DNA of 18,690 nt from Methylorubrum extorquens (GCA_019695455.1 JAEUAC010000362.1:1-18690); one strand, 5' to 3'. Positions 7,148-14,838 are shown, counted from the stretch's first letter. The notes: a model not told the origin generated them from the letters alone. Made by a program: numbers and translations.

Positions 7148-7549
7148 TCAGGCGACCCGGCGGTCCACCCCGTCCGACGGCATGCGGTAGCGGAGCTCGC
7201 CGATCATGCCGACGATCTGCTGGGGCTGGTAGGGCGTCCTGATGCAGGGCGCGCCCTTGACCTTCGCGGCGTCCGGGATGCGGAACGGCGCGCGCGAGGT
7301 GTAGATCACGTCCATGCGCGGGTTGATGACGCGGGCCGCCTTCGCGATCGCGAGGCCGCCGATGTCGCCGCCGAGATCGGCATCGACGACGAGGATGTCG
7401 ATCTTGCGGCCGCTCTCGAGCACGGCCATCGCCTCCGCCCCGTCGCGGGCCAGCACGGGTTCGTACCCGTACATGGTCAGGCCGTTCGAGGTGATCTGGC
7501 GGGTGAGGCCGTCCGAGGCCACGAGAAGCACGGACAATTGTCTGCTCAC
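7148..7549 (-). CDS. Stand-alone receiver-domain protein with degenerate phosphorylation pocket
   Basis: This is a 133-residue CheY-like protein with no output domain. The GTG at 7549 has a well-placed GGGAG upstream. An ATG 18 codons earlier would add an Arg-rich non-conserved lead. The fold is recognisable: SVLLVASDGLTR as strand 1, ILVVDADLGG with phosphoacceptor Asp56, VIYTSRA with Thr84, and IRTPYQP as the last loop. Two usual receiver features are absent. The acidic pair after strand 1 is Ala11-Ser12, with a lone Asp13 following, and the invariant Lys before Pro is Thr105. Such receivers often phosphorylate poorly or act without phosphorylation (family knowledge). It converges with the SGNH gene and lies downstream of a second receiver gene in the same direction. 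No kinase is nearby. Confidence 0.8.
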   Translation of the reverse strand: MSRQLSVLLVASDGLTRQITSNGLTMYGYEPVLARDGAEAMAVLESGRKIDILVVDADLGGDIGGLAIAKAARVINPRMDVIYTSRAPFRIPDAAKVKGAPCIRTPYQPQQIVGMIGELRYRMPSDGVDRRVA

Positions 7550-7605
7550 GGTCGTCTCCCGATCGCGATGCGGACGGCGGAAGCAACACCTTCCATCCGG
7601 CAACG

Positions 7606-7625
7606 TCGGGGCCTGAAGACCCCGA
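7606..7625. promoter_or_regulatory. Inverted repeat upstream of the degenerate receiver gene
   Basis: TCGGGG and CCCCGA form a perfect 6-bp stem around an 8-base loop, 57 bp upstream of the GTG at 7549. Just beyond, GATCGGT occurs twice (7635-7641 and 7667-7673), 32 bp apart, about three helical turns. This AT-richer 170-bp gap probably holds the promoter of the minus-strand gene at 7549. No convincing -35/-10 pair was found. Confidence 0.25.
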
Positions 7626-7690
7626 ATGGTTCATGATCGGTTGATGAAACCACTACAGACCTAAACGATCGGTAAAGATCGCCCGGGGGC

Positions 7691-7716
7691 GCCGCTGTGT
7701 CATTTTGACTAGCGGC
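7691..7716 (-). terminator. Possible terminator hairpin after the canonical receiver gene
   Basis: GCCGCT and AGCGGC pair perfectly (6 bp) around a 14-base AT-rich loop, starting 4 bp past the stop of the minus-strand receiver gene that ends at 7720. No T-tract follows on the minus strand. The long loop and lack of T-run make it a weak terminator candidate. Confidence 0.25.
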
Positions 7717-7719
7717 ATT

Positions 7720-8121
7720 TCAGAGACGGACGGAATGCACGCTGTGGTCGGCGCGCGCGAAGCGCTCGGCCGCGGCCACGATGTCGAGACCCCGCCAGGG
7801 CTTCGCCACGAAGACGCAGCGCGCCGGCAGGTCGTCCGGTTCCGGCCCGCCCGACGTCACGATCAGGCTCACCGACGGCCAGAGCACGGACACGCGGCGC
7901 GCCAGGCTGAGCCCGTCCATCGGGCCGGGCAGCCGGATGTCGACCAGCACGACGGCGACGTTGCCGCCGAGCTCCTGCAGGTGCTCGATCGCGTCCTCGG
8001 CGGTCCGCAGCTGCCTCACGTCGAGATCCAGGACGCCGAGGAACTCGGCCCCCATGGCGCTGACGTTGCGATCGTCCTCGACGATCAGCGCGCTCATCCG
8101 GATCTTGCCGGATCCCGTCAT
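7720..8121 (-). CDS. Single-domain response regulator (canonical receiver)
   Basis: This is a 133-residue CheY-like receiver without an effector domain, presumably a phospho-shuttle or a regulator acting by protein contact. All core residues are present: the acidic pair in ALIVEDDRNV (Glu15/Asp16), phosphoacceptor Asp61 in VVLVDIRLPG, the Thr of LIVTSGG, and the Lys of FVAKPW. The ATG at 8121 is fixed by a near-perfect GGAGGTG Shine-Dalgarno 5 bases upstream, so the internal Met at MSALIV is not the start. The gene diverges from the SDR gene across a 256-bp gap and precedes the degenerate receiver gene on the same strand, 170 bp away. No histidine kinase is encoded in the window, so its partner is unknown. 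Confidence 0.87.
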   Translation of the reverse strand: MTGSGKIRMSALIVEDDRNVSAMGAEFLGVLDLDVRQLRTAEDAIEHLQELGGNVAVVLVDIRLPGPMDGLSLARRVSVLWPSVSLIVTSGGPEPDDLPARCVFVAKPWRGLDIVAAAERFARADHSVHSVRL

Positions 8122-8377
8122 CGGTCACCTCCGCTGCCCCCGGAGTGACGCCCGCTCGGCGGGACGCGTCCGCCGACCCGTTCGGGCTCGTCGCGACGAC
8201 GCAGGGTCACCGATCGGCCCGCCCGGATCAACCCGGTCCGCCGCATTCAATTGAGGCAGCCGCCCCGGCGGCGATTGACGGCCGCGGCACGGGCTCCCAA
8301 GAGGTCGGGCGCGCCCGGAGAGCGGCGCCGGCCACGGCGGCCGGCAGCGTCGGCCCGGTGCGGCCAGGGAGGTTGGG

Positions 8378-9124
8378 ATGAGGCTCCGCAACAAGACCGC
8401 GATCGTCACCGGCGGCGCGCAGGGGTTCGGCTACGGGATCGCCGAGACCTTCGTCCGCGAGGGCGCGCTGGTCGCGATCCTCGACCTCGACGGCGAGGGG
8501 GCGACGCGGGCGGCCGAGGCGCTCGGGCCGGCCGCGATGGCGTTCCGCTGCAACGTCGCGGATTCGGCCGAGGTGGCGCGGGTCGTGGCCGAGGCGATCA
8601 CCGGCCTCGGCGACCTCGACATCATCGTCAACAATGCCGGCACCACCCATCGCAACATGCCGATGCTGGATGTCGAGGAGGCGGAGTTCGACAGGGTCTT
8701 CGCCGTCAACGTGAAGTCGATCTACCTGACGACCCGGGCCGTGCTGCCGCATTTCCGCCGGCGCGGCGGGGGCGTCATCCTCAACATCGGCTCGACGGCG
8801 GGCCTTCGGCCGAGGCCCGGCCTGACGTGGTACAACGCCTCCAAGGGCGCCGTGAACCTCCTGTCGAAGTCGATGGCGGTCGAGCTCGCGCCGGACAAGG
8901 TGCGCGTCAACGCGATCGCGCCCGTCGCCGGCGAGACGCCGCTTCTCGCCTCCTTCATGGGCGAGGACACGCCCGAGAAGCGCGCGGCGTTCCGGGCGAG
9001 CATTCCGTGGGGGCGCTTGTCCACCGCGCAGGACATCGCCAATTCCGCCCTGTTCCTCTGCTCGGACGAGTCCGAGATGGTGACGGGCACCGTGCTCGCG
9101 GTCGACGGCGGCCGCTGCATCTGA
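8378..9124 (+). CDS. SDR-family NAD(P)-dependent oxidoreductase
   Basis: This is a 248-residue classical short-chain dehydrogenase/reductase. It has the cofactor motif TGGAQGFG (11-18), NNAG (85-88), and the Asn111, Ser139, Tyr152, Lys156 catalytic tetrad (NIGSTAG, YNASKGA). Asp36 at the end of the second strand (AILDLD) suggests NAD(H) preference. The C-terminal GTVLAVDGGRCI is typical of the FabG-like subgroup. The start is clear: AGGGAGG lies five bases before the ATG. Substrate cannot be deduced. It may act on a hydroxyl/ketone in the same route as the ene-reductase (19 bp downstream) and thiolase genes that follow. The preceding 256-bp gap presumably holds the promoter of this three-gene unit. 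Confidence 0.88.
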   Translation: MRLRNKTAIVTGGAQGFGYGIAETFVREGALVAILDLDGEGATRAAEALGPAAMAFRCNVADSAEVARVVAEAITGLGDLDIIVNNAGTTHRNMPMLDVEEAEFDRVFAVNVKSIYLTTRAVLPHFRRRGGGVILNIGSTAGLRPRPGLTWYNASKGAVNLLSKSMAVELAPDKVRVNAIAPVAGETPLLASFMGEDTPEKRAAFRASIPWGRLSTAQDIANSALFLCSDESEMVTGTVLAVDGGRCI

Positions 9125-9143
9125 GGGCGTCTCGGGAGACGAC

Positions 9144-10265
9144 ATGAGCCAGCTGTTCACGCCCATCCGCCTCGGTGGGCGCACCTACGACAACCGCATC
9201 GTCGTCTCGCCGATGTGCCAGTACTCGGCGATCCACGGCGACGCGAACGACTGGCACCTCGTCCATCTCGGCTCGCTCGCGATGTCGGGGGCGGGCCTCC
9301 TCGTGCTCGAGGCGGCCGCCGTCGAGGAGGGAGGCCGCATCACGCACGGCGATCTCGGCCTCTACTCGAACGAGAACGAGGCCGCGCTGACGCGGGTGCT
9401 CGGCTTCTGCCGGAAGCACGGCTCGGCGAAGCTCGGCATCCAGCTCGCCCATGCGGGTCGCAAGGCGTCCCAGACGGTGCCGTGGGAGGGCGGGGTCGCG
9501 CTCGGTCCCGACGGCGACCCGTGGGAGACGGTGTCCGCCTCCGCCGTCCCGTTCACGCCGGACTGGCACACGCCGCGCGCCGCGACGGAGGAGGACCTGG
9601 ACCGGATCGTCGCCGCCTTCGCGGCCGCGACGCGCCGGGCGGTGCATCTCGGCTTCGACCTGATCGAGGCCCATGCGGCGCACGGCTACCTGCTGCACCA
9701 GTTCCTGTCGCCGCTCTCGAACCGGCGCACCGACGCGTACGGGGGCAGCCTCGAGAACCGGATGCGTTTCCCGCTCCGCGTCTTCGAGGCCATGCGCGAG
9801 GCCTGCCCGCGGGACCTGACGCTCGGGGCGCGCCTGTCCGCGACGGACTGGACGGAGGGCGGCTTCACGCTCGAGGAGGCGACGATCCTCGCGGGCGAGC
9901 TGAAGAGCCGCGGGTGCGACTACCTCGACGTCTCCTCCGGCGGCAACGCGGCCCGGGCCAAGATGACCATCGGGCCCGGCTACCAGGCCCCCTTCGCGGC
10001 CGCGATCCGGCGGGAGGTCGACATCCCCGTCTGGGGCGTCGGCCTGATCGTGACGCCCGAGCACGCCGAGGATCTCGTCGCGTCCGGGCAGGTCGACATG
10101 GTGGCGCTCGGGCGCACGATCCTCGACGACCCGCACTGGGCCTGGAACGCCGCCCGGGTGCTCGGCGGCGAGATCGCCCGGCCCCCGCAATACGCCCGCG
10201 CGGCGCCGGCCGTCTGGCCGGGCGCGAGCTACAAGGACGGGCCGGCCCCCGCCGCTGCCGCGTGA
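9144..10265 (+). CDS. NADH:flavin oxidoreductase / Old Yellow Enzyme, YqjM/XenA class
   Basis: This is a 373-residue FMN-dependent (beta/alpha)8-barrel ene-reductase that reduces activated C=C bonds of enones or enals, and related electrophiles, with NAD(P)H. Diagnostic features of the YqjM/XenA class are the N-terminal Cys25 and Tyr27 in SPMCQYS (flavin tuning), the substrate-anion-binding His pair HAAH (177-180), and the signature LSPLSNRRTDAYGGSLENR. DYLDVSSGG and WGVGLI mark the later FMN-phosphate loops. GGGAG lies shortly before the ATG. It sits 19 bp after the SDR gene and 55 bp before the thiolase gene. The context suggests reduction of an unsaturated ring or chain intermediate before thiolysis. 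A stress or xenobiotic-reduction role, common in the family, is the alternative. Confidence 0.92.
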   Translation: MSQLFTPIRLGGRTYDNRIVVSPMCQYSAIHGDANDWHLVHLGSLAMSGAGLLVLEAAAVEEGGRITHGDLGLYSNENEAALTRVLGFCRKHGSAKLGIQLAHAGRKASQTVPWEGGVALGPDGDPWETVSASAVPFTPDWHTPRAATEEDLDRIVAAFAAATRRAVHLGFDLIEAHAAHGYLLHQFLSPLSNRRTDAYGGSLENRMRFPLRVFEAMREACPRDLTLGARLSATDWTEGGFTLEEATILAGELKSRGCDYLDVSSGGNAARAKMTIGPGYQAPFAAAIRREVDIPVWGVGLIVTPEHAEDLVASGQVDMVALGRTILDDPHWAWNAARVLGGEIARPPQYARAAPAVWPGASYKDGPAPAAAA

Positions 10266-10276
10266 GGACCCCATCG

Positions 10277-10301
10277 GGCGGCCCGGGTGCTCCGGGTCGC
10301 C
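10277..10301 (+). other. Strong intercistronic hairpin between ene-reductase and thiolase genes
   Basis: GGCGGCCCGG (10277-10286) pairs with CCGGGTCGCC (10292-10301) through ten positions, nine Watson-Crick and one G-U, around a 5-base loop. It lies 11 bp after the ene-reductase stop and 19 bp before the thiolase start. No T-run follows. It may be an RNA-processing or stability element that sets different expression of the two cistrons, or a weak attenuator. Confidence 0.45.
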
Positions 10302-10320
10302 GCGCCGCCGAGGACTTGCC

Positions 10321-11523
<1,203 letters not shown>

Positions 11524-11560
11524 GACGCCGTCCGGTCGGCGCCCGGAGGCCGGCGGGCGA

Positions 11561-11627
11561 GTCCCGGCCGGCACCGGGACGCGCGGGGAGACGGGCGGGT
11601 CGCGCCGGCCCCGGCGACAGCCGGGGC
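11561..11627. terminator. Tandem hairpins between converging thiolase and HtrA-like genes
   Basis: Two strong inverted repeats fill the 127-bp convergent gap. GTCCCGG/CCGGGAC (11561-11567 and 11574-11580) is a 7-bp stem with a 6-base loop. GCCCCGGC/GCCGGGGC (11608-11615 and 11620-11627) is an 8-bp stem with a GACA loop. The arrangement suits bidirectional termination for the rightward thiolase and leftward HtrA-like genes. Neither stem is followed by a T-run, so factor-dependent termination or a transcript-protecting role is also possible. Confidence 0.5.
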
Positions 11628-11650
11628 TCACCCTCGCGGCCGGACGGGCC

Positions 11651-12625
11651 TCAGTGGACGACGGGCTTGCGGAGCAGCTTGCCGCGATCGGTCGATTCGA
11701 TGACGACGTCGAAGGTGCGGCCTGATCGACCGATGCGGAGCGGGAGCGGGGTGCCGGCCGGGCCGGCGGACCAGATGCGCCGGTAGAAGCCGGCGAGGTC
11801 GTCGACGCTGCTGCCCGCGACCGCGACCAGCAGGTCGCCGACCTGCAGGCCGGCGGCGTCGGCCGGGCCCTTGTCGGACAGCCCGGCCACGACGACGTGC
11901 CCGTCGACCTCCGTCGCGAACAGGCCGAGCCAGGGCCGCGGCGGGCGGCCCGAGACCCCGGACGTCTGCAGCGGCTCGAGGATCGGCTTCAGGAGGTCGA
12001 TCGGGACGACCATGTTCAGGTTCTCGCTCCGGTCGCGCTCGCGATCCTGCTGGAGCTGCAGCGAGCCGATGCCGATCAGGCGGCCGCCCTGGTCGAGGAG
12101 GGCGGTCCCGCCCCAATGCGGGTGGGGCGGGCTGACGAAGAGCGCCTCCTCGAGCAGGTACTCCCAATAGCCGGCGAATTCCTGGCGGGCGACGATGCGA
12201 GCCGCGACGGAGCGCGCCCGGCCGCCGGCGCCCGCGATGATGACGTCGTCCCCCACGGCCGCGTCCTCCGAGCTGCCGATCGGGATGGCCGGCAGGTCGA
12301 CGCGCGCGAGCGCCTGCACCAGCCCGAACCCGGTCTGGGCGTCGTAGCCGACGACGTCGCCCGGCAGGACCCGCCCGTCGTTCGTCGTGAGCCAGACCTG
12401 GGTCGCCTCGGTGATGAGGTAGCCGATGGTGAGGACGAGGCCGGATTCGTCGATCAGGACCCCGTTCCCGGCCCGCTCCGTGCCCAGCGTCTCCGCCGTG
12501 AAGGCGTCGCCCGGCACGACGGAGGACAGGGCGAGCACGCCGGAGAGCCGCCGGTCGAGGTCGAAACCGTAATCGCCGGGGCGCGGCTGCGCACCCTTCG
12601 GCACTTTCCATTCGCTCAGAGCCAT
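11651..12625 (-). CDS. HtrA-like trypsin-fold/PDZ protein lacking the catalytic triad
   Basis: This is a 324-residue protein with an S1C (DegP/HtrA) layout: a trypsin-like domain (about 40-215), then one PDZ domain (about 225-315, from PWLGLFATEV through GLQVGDLLVAVAG). Landmarks that align with HtrA are GNGVLIDESGLVLTIGYLI, GYDAQTGFGLVQAL and PHWGGTALLDQGGRLIGIGS. All three catalytic positions are replaced. His is Tyr69 (LTIGYL for LTNNHV), Asp is Gly99 (TGFG for TDLA), and Ser is Trp171 (HWGG for NSGG). It cannot work as a classical serine protease. No signal peptide is seen (starts MALSEWKVPKG), so it is probably cytoplasmic. GGAGG precedes the ATG closely. It lies downstream of bamE on the same strand. 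A peptide- or protein-binding scaffold role is inference. Confidence 0.85.
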   Translation of the reverse strand: MALSEWKVPKGAQPRPGDYGFDLDRRLSGVLALSSVVPGDAFTAETLGTERAGNGVLIDESGLVLTIGYLITEATQVWLTTNDGRVLPGDVVGYDAQTGFGLVQALARVDLPAIPIGSSEDAAVGDDVIIAGAGGRARSVAARIVARQEFAGYWEYLLEEALFVSPPHPHWGGTALLDQGGRLIGIGSLQLQQDRERDRSENLNMVVPIDLLKPILEPLQTSGVSGRPPRPWLGLFATEVDGHVVVAGLSDKGPADAAGLQVGDLLVAVAGSSVDDLAGFYRRIWSAGPAGTPLPLRIGRSGRTFDVVIESTDRGKLLRKPVVH

Positions 12626-12639
12626 GCTCCTCCGCCCTC

Positions 12640-12663
12640 CGCGCGCCCGCCACGAGGCGCGCG
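12640..12663 (-). other. Hairpin just upstream of the HtrA-like gene's ribosome site
   Basis: CGCGCGCC (12640-12647) and GGCGCGCG (12656-12663) form a perfect 8-bp stem with an 8-base loop in the 80-bp gap between bamE and the HtrA-like gene. On the minus strand it ends about 7 bases before the GGAGGAGC ribosome site. It could partly terminate the bamE transcript, mark a processing site, or limit translation. The sequence alone does not say which. Confidence 0.4.
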
Positions 12664-12705
12664 CGCTTCAACGAACGGGCATGGAGCCTCCCCGTTCCCG
12701 GGGGG

Positions 12706-13158
12706 TCAGTTCGGGATGAAGGTGCCCAGGCCCCGGAACAGCTGGCTGACGAAGTTCGCCTCCTGGCCGCCCGCTTCCGTCCGGCGCGAGATGAAGTCGA
12801 ACACCTTGCCGTCCTGCTGGCCGTACAGCGCGACGCGCTCCACCTTCAGCCCCTGCGTGAAGTAGACCGCGGTGACGCGCTGGTCCGTGACGCTCTCGCC
12901 CATGAAGTGGAAGGTGCGGCTCTGAACCTGGCTGATGTAGTACCAGGAGCGGTTGCCCACCGTGGACACCGTCGTCGGCGTGCCGAGCAGCGACAGCACC
13001 TGCTCGGCCGACATGCCGGGCTTCACCTGGCTCACGGCGCGCTCGTCGATGACGTAGCCCTTCTGCAGGTTCTCGCCGAGCATGCAGCCGGAGAGCGATG
13101 CCCCCAGCACGGCCGCGGCCAGCACCCGAATCGCCAGCCTCGCGTCCCGACGCGCCAT
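12706..13158 (-). CDS. bamE: Outer membrane assembly lipoprotein BamE (SmpA/OmlA)
   Basis: This is a 150-residue lipoprotein. A positively charged start (ARRDARLAIR) and hydrophobic segment lead to the lipobox LSGC, with Cys25 as the lipidated residue. The mature part has the SmpA/OmlA pattern: KGYVIDERAVSQVKPGMSAE, QVLSLLGTPT, NRSWYYIS and VTAVYF. BamE stabilises the BAM complex that inserts beta-barrel proteins into the outer membrane. The tail after the core domain (RRTEAGGQEANFVSQLFRGL) is typical of longer alphaproteobacterial forms. AGGGGG lies about 5 bases before the ATG. It diverges from the bc1 chaperone gene, an arrangement I recall from Rhizobiales. Confidence 0.9.
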   Translation of the reverse strand: MARRDARLAIRVLAAAVLGASLSGCMLGENLQKGYVIDERAVSQVKPGMSAEQVLSLLGTPTTVSTVGNRSWYYISQVQSRTFHFMGESVTDQRVTAVYFTQGLKVERVALYGQQDGKVFDFISRRTEAGGQEANFVSQLFRGLGTFIPN

Positions 13159-13220
13159 GATGCCCCCTCACGAATTGGTTAATCGTCCGCCGGGGCGTGG
13201 GGTAGCGGCAGGGTGCGACT

Positions 13221-13226
13221 TTGACA
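13221..13226 (+). promoter_or_regulatory. Candidate -35 box for the bc1 chaperone gene
   Basis: TTGACA, a perfect housekeeping -35 hexamer, lies 30 bp before the ATG at 13256 in the 97-bp gap that diverges from bamE. At the expected 17-bp spacing there is no good -10 match (TGGTTG). Alphaproteobacterial promoters often have a weak -10, so this is only a candidate. It would give a very short or leaderless transcript. Confidence 0.35.
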
Positions 13227-13255
13227 AGGCGAGCCGCTTGGGTTGGTTGGCCCGC

Positions 13256-13780
13256 ATGTTCGGTTTTCTGAAGCGTCGAACCGGCCCCAGCGCGGTCGAG
13301 ATCCTGCATGCCCGCATCGTCGAGGCGTCGCGGGCGCCGGCCCTGTACGGGCCGGGAGGCTTCCCCGACACGGTGGAGGGCCGGTTCGAGGCGCTGACGC
13401 TCGTCGCGCTCGTGACCCTGCGTCGCCTGCGCGGCCTGCCGCCGCCGGCCGACGACGTCGCCCAGGACCTCGTGGACGCGGTGTTCGCCCATCTCGAGAT
13501 CGCGCTGCGGGAACTCGGCGTCGGCGACATGGGCATCCCGAAGCGCATGAAGAAGCTCGGCCGCGCCTTCTACGACCGGGCGGGCGGCTACGACCCGCTT
13601 CTCGCCGCCGGGGAGCCCGGTCCGCTGGCGGCGGCGCTGGCCGGCCGGCTCTCCATCGAGCCGCCGCTCGCGGCGGCCCGGGCCGTCCTCGACATGGAGG
13701 CGGCGCTCGCCCGCGCGGACCTCGCCCGCATCCTCGCCGCCGAACCCCAGATCCCCGCCGCGCCGGAGGCCATGTCGTGA
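13256..13780 (+). CDS. Ubiquinol-cytochrome c chaperone family protein (CBP3/UQCC1-like)
   Basis: This is a 174-residue homologue of the Cbp3/UQCC1 family, which in mitochondria helps cytochrome b synthesis and bc1 complex (complex III) assembly. The bacterial role is inferred from the family. Family features are MFGFLKRR at the start, the central run FEALTLVALVTLRRLR, the FAHLEIALRELGVGDMGIPK segment, and RMKKLGRAFYDRAGGYDPLL. The ATG at 13256 was chosen because family homology begins at MFGFLKRR. The frame is open further upstream into the bamE promoter region, but that lead is not conserved. The GTG of the YceD gene overlaps its stop (GTGA), so the two are coupled. Confidence 0.86.
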   Translation: MFGFLKRRTGPSAVEILHARIVEASRAPALYGPGGFPDTVEGRFEALTLVALVTLRRLRGLPPPADDVAQDLVDAVFAHLEIALRELGVGDMGIPKRMKKLGRAFYDRAGGYDPLLAAGEPGPLAAALAGRLSIEPPLAAARAVLDMEAALARADLARILAAEPQIPAAPEAMS

Positions 13781-14301
13781 GCACCATCCCCTTCTCCCGC
13801 CCCTGGTCGGCGCGGCACGTCGGGCAGGCCGGTTCCGAGGTCGCGCTGACGGCCGAACCGGCCGAGCGGGACGCGCTGGCCCGCGAGTTCGGGCTCGCCT
13901 CGATCGACCGGCTGGAGGCGCGCCTCCGCATGGAGGGCCGGCCCGACCGGGTGCGCGTGACGGGACGGGTGACGGCGGACGTGGTGCAGACCTGCGTCGT
14001 GACGCTGGAGCCGTTCCCGGCGCGGGTCGACGCGGCCGTGGACGTCACGTTCCGGGAGCGGTCGGACAAGGAGGCGCGCTGGGAGGAGGAGCGGGCCGTC
14101 AGCGAGGTGGAGGCCGACCTGGACGCGCCCGACGACCTCGTCGACGGCACGATCGATCTCGGGCAGGTGGCGTCCGAGTTCCTGGCGCTCGCGCTCGACC
14201 CCTATCCCCGCAAGCCCGGGGCGGAACTCGAGACCGACCGCGCCGGCGAGGTCGAGACCTCGCCCTTCGCGGCGCTCAAGGGGCTCGCCGGCCGGGAGTA
14301 G
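13777..14301 (+). CDS. YceD/DUF177 family protein
   Basis: This is a 174-residue member of the DUF177/YceD family. In gamma-proteobacteria and plants this family is linked to 23S rRNA accumulation. The GTG at 13777 overlaps the preceding stop and has GGAGG 8 bases upstream. Family landmarks are TADVVQTCVVTLEPFPARVD, the acidic DDLVDGTIDLGQVASEFL, LALDPYPRKPGA and the SPFAALKGL end. Only one cysteine of the usual metal-site-like pair is retained (Cys in VQTCVVTLEP), as expected for alphaproteobacterial forms. In many Rhizobiales yceD is followed by plsX-fabH. Here instead the stop lies one base from the stop of a converging Fe-S carrier gene. Confidence 0.86.
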   Translation: MSTIPFSRPWSARHVGQAGSEVALTAEPAERDALAREFGLASIDRLEARLRMEGRPDRVRVTGRVTADVVQTCVVTLEPFPARVDAAVDVTFRERSDKEARWEEERAVSEVEADLDAPDDLVDGTIDLGQVASEFLALALDPYPRKPGAELETDRAGEVETSPFAALKGLAGRE

Positions 14302-14302
14302 G

Positions 14303-14668
14303 TCAGGCGGCGAGCGTCGCCGGCGTGATCGCGACCGATTCGCCGCATCCGCAGGCGGAGGTCTGGTTCGGGTTCCGGAACACGAAGCCGGACGACATCT
14401 TGCTCGTCTGGAAGTCCATCTCCGTCCCGAGCAGGAAGAGCACGGCCTTCGGGTCGATCAGGACGGTGACGCCCTTGTCCTCGACGACCTCGTCGCGCGG
14501 ATCGATCGCGTCCGCGTATTCCATCGTGTATTCCATGCCGGCGCAGCCGCCGTTCTTGACGCCGACCCGCAATCCCGCGACCGGCGTCTCCGACCGGGAC
14601 ATGATCGCCTTCACGCGGTCCGCCGCCGCGTCCGTCAGCTTCACGACCTTCATGCGCGGCAGAGCCAT
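14303..14668 (-). CDS. A-type iron-sulfur carrier protein (HesB/IscA/SufA/ErpA family)
   Basis: This is a 121-residue cytoplasmic Fe-S carrier that hands clusters to apo-proteins. The three conserved cysteines are present: one in VKNGGCAGMEYTMEY and two in SACGCGES near the C-terminus. VKLTDAAADRVKAIM and GVTVLIDPKAVLFLLGTEMD complete the family pattern. The ATG at 14668 has GGGGA about 10 bases upstream. The Met five codons later (MKVVKL) is an alternative start. The gene stands apart from any suf or isc operon in the window, so I do not choose between sufA, iscA and erpA. It converges with yceD (one base between the stop codons) and diverges from aspS, with a plausible sigma-70 promoter of its own. 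Confidence 0.92.
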   Translation of the reverse strand: MALPRMKVVKLTDAAADRVKAIMSRSETPVAGLRVGVKNGGCAGMEYTMEYADAIDPRDEVVEDKGVTVLIDPKAVLFLLGTEMDFQTSKMSSGFVFRNPNQTSACGCGESVAITPATLAA

Positions 14669-14716
14669 GGCGAACGTCCCCGGGGAGCGGCGCTCCCTCG
14701 CGCCGCCGACCGGTAC

Positions 14717-14744
14717 AATGTAGCGTCCGCGGGCCGGAATTCAA
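14717..14744 (-). promoter_or_regulatory. Sigma-70-type promoter for the Fe-S carrier gene
   Basis: On the minus strand TTGAAT (14744-14739) and TACATT (14722-14717) are 16 bp apart, matching the -35 and -10 consensus at four of six positions each. The -10 lies about 48 bp upstream of the ATG at 14668. It falls in the most AT-rich part of the divergent gap with aspS. Confidence 0.5.
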
Positions 14745-14786
14745 AGCCGGCCCCTCGCGGGCGCCGCCGCCGTCCGGGGCCTCGCC

Positions 14787-14792
14787 TTGACA
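14787..14792 (+). promoter_or_regulatory. Candidate -35 box for aspS
   Basis: CTTGACA contains a perfect TTGACA, 46 bp before the aspS ATG at 14839. It places a start site near 14820, which fits the ATG at 14839 and not the in-frame ATG at 14806. No clear -10 is seen 16-18 bp downstream. Confidence 0.4.
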
Positions 14793-14838
14793 TCGCCCGG
14801 ACCCCATGGATGGTGCGCCGCCTTCCCGGGGACCCGTC

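Noticed and set aside
11651..12625. Pseudogene call for the HtrA-like gene
   Set aside because: The frame is intact, has a good ribosome site and a complete PDZ domain. Only catalytic positions differ, which fits a maintained inactive homologue better than decay.
14806..14838. Earlier ATG for aspS
   Set aside because: It would start close to the likely -35 box and add 11 residues unlike AspRS. The ATG at 14839 has a better ribosome site and matches the family start.
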